Source of the DNA: Bradyrhizobium canariense
Lineage (GTDB): Bacteria > Pseudomonadota > Alphaproteobacteria > Rhizobiales > Xanthobacteraceae
Reading direction: 5' to 3'
NCBI RefSeq assembly: GCF_019402665.1
Contig: NZ_VSST01000063.1
Coordinates: forward strand, 124,001-188,000
DNA: 64,000 nt
Shown here: positions 50,658-58,421 of the stretch, piece after piece
Numbering within the stretch: the first letter of the stretch is position 1
Layout of the letters: every line of letters starts with the position of its first letter
Notes under the pieces: model-generated
What the model was told of the DNA's origin: nothing
Databases searched by the model: none
What the model saw: the letters and a program-made list of their open reading frames with translations, nothing else
Position numbers and translations under genes: made by a program

Positions 50658-51009
50658 GGATGGTCCTTTCGGGTTGATTGACGGAGAAGCTAGCAAACCG
50701 GCATGACATGCCGATCACGGGCTACTCGGTCAGTGGATGTGTTGCGGTAGCGCGCATCCGCCGGCCGTGCTGCTGAAACGTCGATCAGAGAGCTTTAGGC
50801 CGGAGCGATCCCATCACGAGAGGCAATGGCGCCTGTTCGATGGATGGCGCAAGGGCTCTTCCGTCCCGTGCGTCGCGACCATGACACCATGCGCCTGTTT
50901 TGCCCGACGGAGCAACCGATTTCGTCGGATCCGCAGTTCGCGTTTTCCGCAACCGTCTACTGTGCATGGGGTTGTTTTCGATGTTTTTGTTTACGCACCC
51001 TGATTGCAG
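50658..51009. other. Gap without recognised gene
   Basis: About 350 bp between the DUF2158 gene start and the HAD gene end. Short open frames are present on both strands, but none has a ribosome site, a domain or plausible codon use. The segment GTTTTGCCCGACGG near 50897 looks like a remnant of dispersed Bradyrhizobium repeats. No other feature was seen. Confidence 0.5.
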
Positions 51010-51756
51010 TCAGCCCGGCACCAGTTCTGTCAGCGAGCGGATGATGCGGTCGGGCTTGACGATCGAGCCTTCGGGCAGGCCGTCGCCATGCACGTCGATC
51101 CAGATCGAGTAGATGCCGAGACGCTGCGGCGTCACGACTTCCCATTCCAGATTGTCGCCGATCATCCAGGTATCCTCAGCGATGACGCCAAGCGCGTCCA
51201 TCGCGTGCAGATAGGCACGCTCCTCGGGCTTGCCGAAGCCGTGTTCGCCCTCGATCTGGATGTGGTGAAAGCGATGCGCCAGCTCGAACCGCTCGACCTT
51301 GGCGCGCTGGGTGTCGGCGGCGCCGTTGGTCACCAGCGCGAGCTTGATGCCGAGCGCCTTCAATTTGTCGATCGCATCATGCGCGCCGGGGAAGACGAAC
51401 ATCTCCTCCTCGCGATAGGTGGTGAAGCGGTCGGCGAGACGAATGGCGAGGTCGTCCGGCAAGGCGCGGTGACCAGCGGCTGCGAGCGCGGCAAAACCGC
51501 CCTTGACCGTGAGATGGCGGGCCTCGGCGAGCTTCATCCGCCACGAAGCGTCCGCATTGGCCCAGAAGTTTTTCGCGAAAGCGAGCACCGTGGTTGCAAC
51601 CAGTTGCGGCGGCAGCGGCGCCAGCTCCTCGGCGAACTCCGCTGTGATCGTGTTCCAGGCGATCTCGGGCCGCGCATAGGCCGACAGGATGGTGTCGTCC
51701 ATGTCGATCAGCATGGCGCGCGGCAGCGGCCTCATTGCGGGCTTCATCGTCGTCAT
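51010..51756 (-). CDS. HAD-superfamily hydrolase
   Basis: A 248-residue HAD phosphatase. Motif I is LIDMDDTILSAY (DxDDT), motif II is LALVTNGAADTQ, motif III Lys is in HGFGKPEERAYLHAM, and motif IV is MIGDNLEWEV. The four-helix cap (about 45-110) suggests a small-molecule phosphatase of the YjjG/NANP type. It overlaps hemF by 4 bp (ATGA), so it is translated with hemF; whether it acts on a heme-pathway metabolite or is a house-cleaning phosphatase is not known. Confidence 0.88.
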   Translation of the reverse strand: MTTMKPAMRPLPRAMLIDMDDTILSAYARPEIAWNTITAEFAEELAPLPPQLVATTVLAFAKNFWANADASWRMKLAEARHLTVKGGFAALAAAGHRALPDDLAIRLADRFTTYREEEMFVFPGAHDAIDKLKALGIKLALVTNGAADTQRAKVERFELAHRFHHIQIEGEHGFGKPEERAYLHAMDALGVIAEDTWMIGDNLEWEVVTPQRLGIYSIWIDVHGDGLPEGSIVKPDRIIRSLTELVPG

Positions 51757-52640
51757 GGCCACTTCACCTCCGGCGGCAGCGACGACAGGATCGAATCCAC
51801 ATTGCCGCCGGTCTTGAGCCCGAAAATGGTGCCGCGGTCGTAGAGCAGGTTGAACTCGACATAGCGGCCGCGCCGGATCAATTGCTCCTCGCGATCCTGC
51901 GCGGTCCAGCTCGTCGCGAAATTGCGCCGCACGATGTCGGGATAGATCTTCAGGAAGGCGCGGCCGACATCCTGGGTGAAGGCGAGGTCGGCGTCCCAGT
52001 CGCCGCTGTCGTGCCAGTCGTAGAAGATGCCGCCGATGCCGCGCGCCTCTTTCCGGTGCGGCAGGTGGAAATACTCGTCGCACCACTTCTTGTACTTGTC
52101 GTAATCGGCGATGCCGTTCGGCTGGGTGCAGGCCTGTTTCATTGCGGCGTGGAAGGCGATGCTGTCGGCATCGTCCTGCGTGCGGCGGCGGTCGAGCACC
52201 GGCGTGAGATCGGCGCCGCCGCCGAACCAGGCTTTCGTCGTGACGACGAAGCGCGTGTTCATGTGCACCGCCGGCACGTGCGGATTGCGCAGGTGCGCAA
52301 TCAGCGAGATGCCGGAGGCCCAGAATTTCGGGTCGTCCGCCGCACCGGGAATCTGCGCGCGAAACTCGGGCGCGAATTCGCCGTGCACGGTCGAGCAATG
52401 CACACCGACCTTCTCGAACAGGCGGCCTGACATCATCGACATCACGCCGCCGCCGCCGGCCGCGCCGGTATGATCGGTGCGCTGCCACGGCGTGCGTTTG
52501 AAGCGGCCCGGCTCGCCCGAATAGAGGCTTTGCGGGGCATCGTCCTCCAGCCGCTCGAAGCTCGCGCAGATGTCGTCGCGCAAGGATTCGAACCAGGCGC
52601 GAGCGCGGGTCTTGCGGTCTTCGATCGTAGAAACGTCCAT
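51753..52640 (-). CDS. hemF: Oxygen-dependent coproporphyrinogen III oxidase
   Basis: A 295-residue enzyme of heme synthesis, which uses O2 to convert coproporphyrinogen III to protoporphyrinogen IX. Signatures are HTGAAGGGGVMSMMSG, the segment HMNTRFVVTTKAWFGGGADL with TPVLD, and WCDEYFHLPHRKEARGIGG. Length is as expected (about 300). The ATG at 52640 is chosen; the frame opens upstream to 52703 inside a repeat. The HAD gene overlaps at the 3' end. Confidence 0.95.
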   Translation of the reverse strand: MDVSTIEDRKTRARAWFESLRDDICASFERLEDDAPQSLYSGEPGRFKRTPWQRTDHTGAAGGGGVMSMMSGRLFEKVGVHCSTVHGEFAPEFRAQIPGAADDPKFWASGISLIAHLRNPHVPAVHMNTRFVVTTKAWFGGGADLTPVLDRRRTQDDADSIAFHAAMKQACTQPNGIADYDKYKKWCDEYFHLPHRKEARGIGGIFYDWHDSGDWDADLAFTQDVGRAFLKIYPDIVRRNFATSWTAQDREEQLIRRGRYVEFNLLYDRGTIFGLKTGGNVDSILSSLPPEVKWP

Positions 52641-52663
52641 ATGCAAATCCCAACGAACCGGCT

Positions 52664-52755
52664 CGTAGGGTGGGCAAAGGCGCACTTGCGCCGTGCCCAC
52701 CATTGATCACCGTTTATCTTGAATGGTGGGCACGCTACGCTTTGCCCACCCTACG
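52664..52755. repeat. Palindromic intergenic repeat, family E
   Basis: A 92-bp palindrome. CGTAGGGTGGGCAAAG at the left is inverted as CTTTGCCCACCCTACG (with CG flanks) at the right, and GTGCCCACCATTGAT pairs approximately with TGAATGGTGGGCAC inside. It fills the gap between queD and hemF and is a common Bradyrhizobium element. Confidence 0.85.
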
Positions 52756-52759
52756 AATT

Positions 52760-53125
52760 TCACCCTTGCGGACCGTAATAGGTGCAGCTCTCGTTGCAAC
52801 TGTCGCGGTGGATGCTGACGCGGGTGAGCTTGCCGATAGGGGCCAGCCGCTCCCAGACGAAGCGCGAGAGGTTTTCCAGCGTCGGTGTGCCCAGCGCCTC
52901 GATCTTGTTGAGGTACTTATGATCCAGAATCATGCGCACGTCCTCGATGGCGCGCTGGACCAGGCCGAGATCGACCACCATGCCAGTTTTGGGATCGGGC
53001 GTGCCGCGCAGCGTCACCTCGGCGCGAAAGGAGTGGCCGTGGATCTCTTCGCTATCAGCGCCGAATGTCGTTCCCGACAATGAGTGCGCCGCCTCGAAGC
53101 GAAACGATTTCGTCAATTCCCACAT
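52760..53125 (-). CDS. queD: QueD/PTPS-family 6-carboxytetrahydropterin synthase-like protein
   Basis: A 121-residue member of the PTPS/QueD family. The zinc-site His are in FEAAHSL and in HGHSF, as expected. The usual QueD motif CxxxHGH is not present: the sequence is SEEIHGH, so Ser replaces Cys at -4 and Glu stands at -3, which matches the ExxHGH pattern reported for PTPS-III proteins. Further Cys are near the C-terminus (HRDSCNESCTYYG). queE, 17 bp upstream, supports a role in queuosine synthesis. The ATG at 53125 is preferred to a TTG at 53140. Confidence 0.82.
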   Translation of the reverse strand: MWELTKSFRFEAAHSLSGTTFGADSEEIHGHSFRAEVTLRGTPDPKTGMVVDLGLVQRAIEDVRMILDHKYLNKIEALGTPTLENLSRFVWERLAPIGKLTRVSIHRDSCNESCTYYGPQG

Positions 53126-53142
53126 CTGTTCGAAAACCAATC

Positions 53143-53775
53143 CTATCTGATACCGAGCGATTTATGCGTCTGCACGCTGAGCCGCCATTGCGGATGATTG
53201 AGGCAATAGTCGATTGCGCCCGCGGTGTTTTGGGCGACCTCGGGCCCGTCCATCGGCTGCAGCGAGAAGCGCTCGAAGGCGAGATCCGCGAAGGCCTCCG
53301 GCATGGCGAGCGGCTGCGGATAGACCAGCTTCAGCTCGTGGCCGCGCCGGATCACCAGATCGCTGCCGCCCTTCGGGCTGACGCAGATCCAGTCAAGCCC
53401 CTCGGGCGGGGCGATCGTGCCGTTGGTCTCGACGCCGATCTCGAAGCCGCGGGCATGGAGCGCGTCGACCAGCGCCGTATCGACCTGGAGCAGCGGCTCG
53501 CCGCCGGTGAGCACCACGTAACGGTTGTCGGTGGAGGCCGTCCATTGCGCGGCGATGGTGTCTGCGAGTTCCGCGGCCGAGCCATAGCGCCCGCCGAGCG
53601 TGCCGTCGGTGCCGACGAAATCGGTGTCGCAGAATTTGCAAATGGCCGCACTGCGGTCCGCCTCGCGCCCGCTCCAGAGGTTGCAACCGGCAAAACGGCA
53701 AAACACGGACGCGCGCCCGGCATGGGCGCCTTCGCCTTGCAGCGTCAGGAAAATTTCCTTGACCGCGTAACTCAA
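53143..53775 (-). CDS. queE: 7-carboxy-7-deazaguanine synthase QueE
   Basis: A 210-residue radical-SAM enzyme of the queuosine pathway. The cluster cysteines follow the atypical CX14CX2C pattern (Cys31, Cys46, Cys49: GCNLW then ICKFCDTDF), and YVVLTGGEPLLQVD gives the SAM-binding GGEP motif. It converts carboxytetrahydropterin to carboxydeazaguanine. The start is TTG at 53775 behind a strong GAGGAGA site. It is followed by the queD gene. It may share a promoter with trmL, whose stop is 18 bp upstream. Confidence 0.93.
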   Translation of the reverse strand: MSYAVKEIFLTLQGEGAHAGRASVFCRFAGCNLWSGREADRSAAICKFCDTDFVGTDGTLGGRYGSAAELADTIAAQWTASTDNRYVVLTGGEPLLQVDTALVDALHARGFEIGVETNGTIAPPEGLDWICVSPKGGSDLVIRRGHELKLVYPQPLAMPEAFADLAFERFSLQPMDGPEVAQNTAGAIDYCLNHPQWRLSVQTHKSLGIR

Positions 53776-53793
53776 CCGTCTCTCCTCAACATA

Positions 53794-54252
53794 TCAAACT
53801 TGCGGGTTCCGGAGCTGCCGCAGCGCTTCGCCTGCGGCCATCGCCGCGGTCATGGCGACATTGAGCGACCGCAGCCCCGGAGCGATCGGGATCACCAGCC
53901 GCGCGTCCGCCGCCTCGACCACCGCCTCGGTGACGCCGGCGCTCTCGCGCCCGAATAGCAGGATGTCCGCCGTCTGGTAACGGAAATCGCGGTAGTCGGT
54001 CGCGCCTTTGGTGGTGAACAGCAGCAGGCGGGCGCCTTGCGCCGCGCGCCATTGCTCGAATTTCGACCACGAGTCGTGCCTGACGATGCTGACCTGATCG
54101 AGGTAGTCCATTCCCGCCCGGCGGAAATGCCGGTCCGAGACGGGGAAGCCCGCCGGTTCGATGATATGGGCGGCCACGCCCAGACAGGCGCAGAGCCTGA
54201 GAATCGTGCCGGTGTTCTGGGGGATGTCGGGTTGGAAAAGCGCTATCTGCAT
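53794..54252 (-). CDS. trmL: tRNA (cytidine(34)-2'-O)-methyltransferase TrmL
   Basis: A 152-residue SPOUT methyltransferase that 2'-O-methylates the wobble base of certain tRNA-Leu. It starts MQIALFQPDIPQNTGTILRL (motif 1), and the C-terminal knot is in ILLFGRESAGVTEAVVEAAD with IPIAPGLRSLNVAMTAAMAA. The short length without an extra domain is typical of TrmL/YibK. Its gene precedes queE and queD on the minus strand, so three tRNA-modification genes are adjacent. Confidence 0.93.
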   Translation of the reverse strand: MQIALFQPDIPQNTGTILRLCACLGVAAHIIEPAGFPVSDRHFRRAGMDYLDQVSIVRHDSWSKFEQWRAAQGARLLLFTTKGATDYRDFRYQTADILLFGRESAGVTEAVVEAADARLVIPIAPGLRSLNVAMTAAMAAGEALRQLRNPQV

Positions 54253-54540
54253 GGGCTGTGCATGGGCTGTCTCGGTTTGGTGCGGGCCGGAAATGTCTCA
54301 ATAAAACATCGCTGGCCGCGGAATTCGTGCATTGCACGCTCCCGCGCCGATAGCGGGCTTGCGCTCGCCCGGCAAGGGTGCCAATAGAACGATTCTGGAC
54401 TGCTGTTTTCGCCTTGTTTTGGTGGGGGCACGTGAAGTTCTGCCGCCGCGGGGGGCCGCGGGCGCCGGCAGGCTGTTCTGGGGACCTTGGGGGCTCCCGG
54501 AGCGGTTCCGCCGGCTGCATAAGAAGAAAGGGTTGGAATC

Positions 54541-55071
54541 GTGACGACAGCGTCTTCGGCGGACCATCCGACACGCCGTGATTTCTTATTCGTTGCAACG
54601 GGGGCAGCTGCAGCAGTAGGGGGCGCAGCCGCGCTCTGGCCCTTCATTTCCCAAATGAATCCTGATGCGTCGACCATCGCCGCCGGTGCGCCGATCGAGG
54701 TCGATCTCAGCCCGGTCGCCGAGGGGCAGGACATCAAGGTGTTCTGGCGCGGCAAGCCGATCTATATCAGCCACCGCACCAAGAAGCAGATCGACGAGGC
54801 GCGCGCCGTCAACGTGGCGAGCCTGCCCGATCCGCAGTCCGACGAGGCCCGGGTCAAGTCCGGCCATGACCAGTGGCTGGTCGTGATCGGCATCTGCACC
54901 CATCTCGGCTGCATCCCGATCGCCCATGAAGGCAATTACGACGGGTTCTTCTGCCCCTGCCATGGTTCGCAGTACGATTCGTCCGGCCGTATCCGCCAGG
55001 GGCCCGCGCCCGCCAACCTGCCGGTGCCGCCGTACCAGTTCGTTTCCGACACCAAAATCCAGATCGGCTGA
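54541..55071 (+). CDS. fbcF: Ubiquinol-cytochrome c reductase Rieske iron-sulfur subunit
   Basis: A 176-residue Rieske protein of the bc1 complex. A Tat-type signal-anchor (TRRDFLFVATGAAAAVGGA, residues 11-29) is followed by the periplasmic domain. The 2Fe-2S ligands are in CTHLGC (Cys119, His121) and CPCHGS (Cys138, His141), with Cys124 and Cys140 for the disulfide. The start is GTG at 54541. It is the first gene of the fbcFH operon, 62 bp before fbcH. Confidence 0.96.
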   Translation: MTTASSADHPTRRDFLFVATGAAAAVGGAAALWPFISQMNPDASTIAAGAPIEVDLSPVAEGQDIKVFWRGKPIYISHRTKKQIDEARAVNVASLPDPQSDEARVKSGHDQWLVVIGICTHLGCIPIAHEGNYDGFFCPCHGSQYDSSGRIRQGPAPANLPVPPYQFVSDTKIQIG

Positions 55072-55133
55072 GCTTCGGGCCCTCGTCCGAAGCTTCGCGC
55101 CGTCTCGTCGTACTATTTCCTCAGGATCGCATC

Positions 55134-57206
55134 ATGAGCGGACCATCCGACTACCAGCCGAGCAATCCGGCCCTGCAATGGATCGAGCGGCGTCTGCCGA
55201 TCCTCGGCCTCATGCACTCCTCCTTCGTGGTCTATCCCACCCCGCGCAACCTGAACTATTGGTGGACCTTCGGCGCCATCCTCTCCTTCATGCTGGGGAT
55301 CCAGATCCTGACCGGCGTGATCCTGGCGATGCACTACACGCCGCATGCCGACCTCGCCTTCAAGTCGGTCGAGCTGCTCGTCCGTGACGTCAATTACGGC
55401 TGGCTGCTGCGCAACATGCATGCCGTCGGCGCCTCGATGTTCTTCGTCGCCGTCTATGTCCACATGCTGCGCGGCCTCTATTACGGCTCCTACAAGGAGC
55501 CGCGCGAGGTGCTCTGGATCCTCGGCGTCATCATCTACCTTCTGATGATGGCGACCGGCTTCATGGGCTACGTGCTGCCCTGGGGCCAGATGAGCTTCTG
55601 GGGCGCCACCGTCATCACCAATCTGTTCTCGGCCATCCCCTATGTCGGCGAGAGCATCGTGACGCTGTTGTGGGGCGGCTATTCGGTCGGCAACCCGACG
55701 CTGAACCGCTTCTTCTCGCTGCACTATCTGTTGCCGTTCCTGATCGCGGGCGTCGTCGTGCTCCACGTCTGGGCGCTGCATGTCTCCGGCCAGAACAACC
55801 CTGATGGCGTCGAGCCCAAGACGGAGAAGGACACGGTTCCGTTCACGCCGCATGCGACCATCAAGGACATGTTTGGCGTGTCCTGCTTCATGCTGCTCTA
55901 CGCCTGGTTCATCTTCTACATGCCGAACTATCTGGGTGACGCCGACAATTACATTCCGGCGAACCCGGGCGTGACGCCGCCGCACATCGTGCCGGAATGG
56001 TATTACCTGCCCTTCTACGCGATCCTGCGCTCGATCCCGAACAAGCTCGCGGGCGTGATCGGGATGTTCTCGGCGATCATCATCCTGTGCTTCCTGCCCT
56101 GGCTTGATGCTGCCAAGACCAAATCGTCGAAGTACCGTCCGCTGGCCAAGCAGTTCTTCTGGATCTTCGTCGCGGTCTGCATCCTGCTCGGCTATCTCGG
56201 CGCGCAGCCGCCGGAAGGCATCTATGTGATCGCCGGCCGGGTCCTGACGTTCTGCTACTTCGCCTACTTCCTGATCGTGCTGCCGCTGCTCTCGCGCATC
56301 GAGAAGCCGCGTCCGGTGCCGAACTCGATCTCGGATGCCGTCCTGGCCAAAACCGGGAGCAGGTCGACGCCGATGGTGTCGAGCGCGATCGTGCTTGCGC
56401 TGGCGGGCGCGTTGTTTGCGGGCTCAGCCGATAGCGCGCGTGCCTCCGAAGGCAGCGACAAGCCGCCGGGCAACAAATGGTCGTTCGCCGGTCCGTTCGG
56501 CAAGTACGACCGCGGCTCATTGCAGCGCGGCCTGAAGGTCTACAAGGAAGTCTGTGCCAACTGCCACGGCCTGTCCTACGTCGCCTTCCGCAACCTCGCG
56601 GAAGCCGGCGGTCCCGGCTATTCGGTCGCGCAGGCGGCAGCCTTCGCCTCCGACTACAAGGTCAAGGACGGTCCGAACGACGCCGGCGATATGTTCGAGC
56701 GCCCGGGCCGGCCGGCGGATTATTTCCCCTCGCCATTCCCGAACGAGCAGGCCGCGCGTGCGGCGAATGGTGGCGCGGCGCCGCCGGATCTGTCGCTGAT
56801 CACCAAGGCGCGCTCCTACGGCCGCGGCTTCCCCTGGTTCATCGTCGATTTCTTCACCCAATATCAGGAGCAGGGTCCGGACTACGTCTCGGCGGTGCTT
56901 CAGGGGTTTGAGGACAAGGCGCCCGAAGGCGTGAGCATCCCGGAGGGGTCCTACTACAACAAGTATTTCCCGGGCCACGCCATCAAGATGCCGAAGCCGC
57001 TCAGCGACGGTCAGGTGACCTATGACGACGGTTCGCCGACCACGGTCGCGCAATACGCTAAGGACGTCACCACGTTCCTGATGTGGACCGCCGAACCGCA
57101 CATGGAAGCGCGCAAGCGCCTCGGTTTCCAGGTCTTCATCTTCCTGATCATCTTCGCCGGCCTGATGTACTTCACCAAGAAGAAGGTCTGGGCCGACTCG
57201 CACTGA
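55134..57206 (+). CDS. fbcH: Cytochrome b/c1 polyprotein of the bc1 complex
   Basis: A 690-residue fusion. Residues 1-405 are cytochrome b with eight membrane helices (heme His in NMHAVGASMFFVAVYVHMLR; PEWY Qo motif in IVPEWYYLPFYAILRS). After a linker an internal signal peptide (about 410-443, SSAIVLALAGALFAGSADSA) precedes cytochrome c1, which has the heme site CANCH (474-478), the axial Met region and a C-terminal anchor helix. In Bradyrhizobium japonicum this polyprotein is cut into the two subunits after membrane insertion. It is followed by a terminator. Confidence 0.97.
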   Translation: MSGPSDYQPSNPALQWIERRLPILGLMHSSFVVYPTPRNLNYWWTFGAILSFMLGIQILTGVILAMHYTPHADLAFKSVELLVRDVNYGWLLRNMHAVGASMFFVAVYVHMLRGLYYGSYKEPREVLWILGVIIYLLMMATGFMGYVLPWGQMSFWGATVITNLFSAIPYVGESIVTLLWGGYSVGNPTLNRFFSLHYLLPFLIAGVVVLHVWALHVSGQNNPDGVEPKTEKDTVPFTPHATIKDMFGVSCFMLLYAWFIFYMPNYLGDADNYIPANPGVTPPHIVPEWYYLPFYAILRSIPNKLAGVIGMFSAIIILCFLPWLDAAKTKSSKYRPLAKQFFWIFVAVCILLGYLGAQPPEGIYVIAGRVLTFCYFAYFLIVLPLLSRIEKPRPVPNSISDAVLAKTGSRSTPMVSSAIVLALAGALFAGSADSARASEGSDKPPGNKWSFAGPFGKYDRGSLQRGLKVYKEVCANCHGLSYVAFRNLAEAGGPGYSVAQAAAFASDYKVKDGPNDAGDMFERPGRPADYFPSPFPNEQAARAANGGAAPPDLSLITKARSYGRGFPWFIVDFFTQYQEQGPDYVSAVLQGFEDKAPEGVSIPEGSYYNKYFPGHAIKMPKPLSDGQVTYDDGSPTTVAQYAKDVTTFLMWTAEPHMEARKRLGFQVFIFLIIFAGLMYFTKKKVWADSH

Positions 57207-57229
57207 GCGGCCTGAGGCGAGAATGAAGA

Positions 57230-57252
57230 GGCCCCCGCAAGGGGGCTTTTTT
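57230..57252 (+). terminator. Rho-independent terminator of the fbcFH operon
   Basis: GCCCCC and GGGGGC around a GCAA loop, followed by six T; it is 24 bp after the fbcH stop. Confidence 0.9.
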
Positions 57253-57350
57253 GTTGGGCACGAGAGTGTGTTGTCAGGCGCGATTGCCTATCGCCCGCTC
57301 AAACGCCAAAATGCCGCCAACCGCTCCCCAAAAACTCGTCGGAGGACATC

Positions 57351-58025
57351 ATGGGAACCGCCATCACCTTCAAGCGCCCGGACGGCAAGGACGCATCGGG
57401 CTATCTCGCCAATGCCGCGCGCGGCAACGCGCCGGGCGTGGTGGTCATCCAAGAATGGTGGGGCCTGTCGGACCAGATCAAGGGCCTGTGCGACCGCTTC
57501 GCGCTGGCCGGGTTCGATGCGCTCGCGCCCGATCTCTACAGGGGCAAGGTGGTGCCGTATCACGACACGGACGCGGCCGGCAAAGAGATGAACTCGCTCG
57601 ATTTCATGGACGCCACCACGCAGACGGTGCGCGGCGCCACGCAATATCTGTCGCGCAACGGCGCCAAGGTGGGCCTGACCGGCTTCTGCCTCGGCGGCGC
57701 CGTCACCATCATCGGCGCGGTGCATGTGCCGGAGCTCGCCGCCGGCGTGGTGTTCTACGGCATCCCGCCAGAGCAGGCGGCCAAGCCCGCCGACGTCAAG
57801 ATCCCGCTCCAGGCCCATTTCGCCAACAAGGACGATTGGTGCACGCCGGAACTGGTCAATGGCTTCGAAAAGGCCATGAAGGCCGCCGGCAAGTCGCTGG
57901 AGCTGTTCCGCTATGACGCCGAGCACGCCTTCGTCAACGAGCAGCGCCAGGCCGTGCACGACCGCGAAGCCGCCGAGCTGGCCTGGGGCCGGGCGACGGA
58001 GTTTTTCCGCAAGCATCTGGGGTAG
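57351..58025 (+). CDS. Dienelactone hydrolase family protein
   Basis: A 224-residue alpha/beta hydrolase. The catalytic triad of the family is visible: Cys in TGFCLGGAVTI, Asp in FANKDDWCTPE, and His in YDAEHAFVNEQ. Family members hydrolyse dienelactone in chlorocatechol degradation, but many have other, unknown substrates. No aromatic-degradation genes are nearby, so the substrate is open. The ATG at 57351 has a GGAGGA site. It is transcribed alone. Confidence 0.92.
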   Translation: MGTAITFKRPDGKDASGYLANAARGNAPGVVVIQEWWGLSDQIKGLCDRFALAGFDALAPDLYRGKVVPYHDTDAAGKEMNSLDFMDATTQTVRGATQYLSRNGAKVGLTGFCLGGAVTIIGAVHVPELAAGVVFYGIPPEQAAKPADVKIPLQAHFANKDDWCTPELVNGFEKAMKAAGKSLELFRYDAEHAFVNEQRQAVHDREAAELAWGRATEFFRKHLG

Positions 58026-58055
58026 GTTGGGCGCCAATCGCGCTACAATTTCGGT

Positions 58056-58176
58056 GTCGTCCCGGCGAAGGCCGGGACCCATAACCACAACACTTTGTGG
58101 TCGGGGCGAGCTGCCACTGCGAGTCTTCGCCAAACTCAATTTTGTGGCTATGGGTCCCGGCCTTCGCCCGGACGAC
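58056..58176. repeat. Palindromic intergenic repeat, family F
   Basis: A 121-bp imperfect palindrome. GTCGTCCCGGCGAAGGCCGG then GACCCATA at the left is inverted at the right as TATGGGTCCCGGCCTTCGCC then CGGACGAC. The inner part pairs CACAACACTTTGTGG locally. It ends 82 bp upstream of the trp leader. Confidence 0.85.
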
Positions 58177-58258
58177 GGTGGAGATTGACATCACTGCCGG
58201 GCTACGGCGCAGGGGCCTACCCTTGACGCCGTCCCCGCGCCATGATGAGTATCCGTCC

Positions 58259-58306
58259 ATGAGCACCGCCGTCCGCCCATCCCGTCTTTGGTGGCGCACC
58301 TCCTGA
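58259..58306 (+). CDS. trpL: trp operon leader peptide TrpL
   Basis: A 15-codon open frame, MSTAVRPSRLWWRTS, with two adjacent Trp codons (TGG TGG at 58289-58294). It ends in the loop of a hairpin upstream of trpE(G). Rhizobial trpE(G) genes have leader peptides with tandem Trp, used for attenuation by stalling at low tryptophan. The start ATG has only a weak ribosome site, and the frame is longer upstream without Trp codons. The match of position, length and WW is convincing. Confidence 0.8.
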   Translation: MSTAVRPSRLWWRTS

Positions 58307-58378
58307 GAGGTGGCCGGTGCGATTTATTCTCCCAAAATCGTCTGAGGTCGCCCACGCAGTGCGGCGGCCTGATCGTTT
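58297..58378 (+). promoter_or_regulatory. Trp attenuator region
   Basis: CACCTC (58297-58302) pairs with GAGGTG (58307-58312), with the leader stop codon in the loop. Downstream AGGTCGCC (58345-58352) can pair with GGCGGCCT (58363-58370, one G-T pair) and is followed by a weak T-rich stretch (GTTTGT). The leader-side segment GGTGGCGCACCTC can pair in competition with GAGGTCGCCCAC. The hairpins overlap as attenuation requires. Confidence 0.6.
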
Positions 58379-58421
58379 GTCCTGTGTGGCGTTCCCTCGA
58401 CAAGTTTCGTAAGAGGACCCC

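Noticed and set aside
50826..51044. 72-residue plus-strand open frame in the 350-bp gap
   Set aside because: No ribosome site, high Cys/Arg composition typical of non-coding GC-rich DNA.
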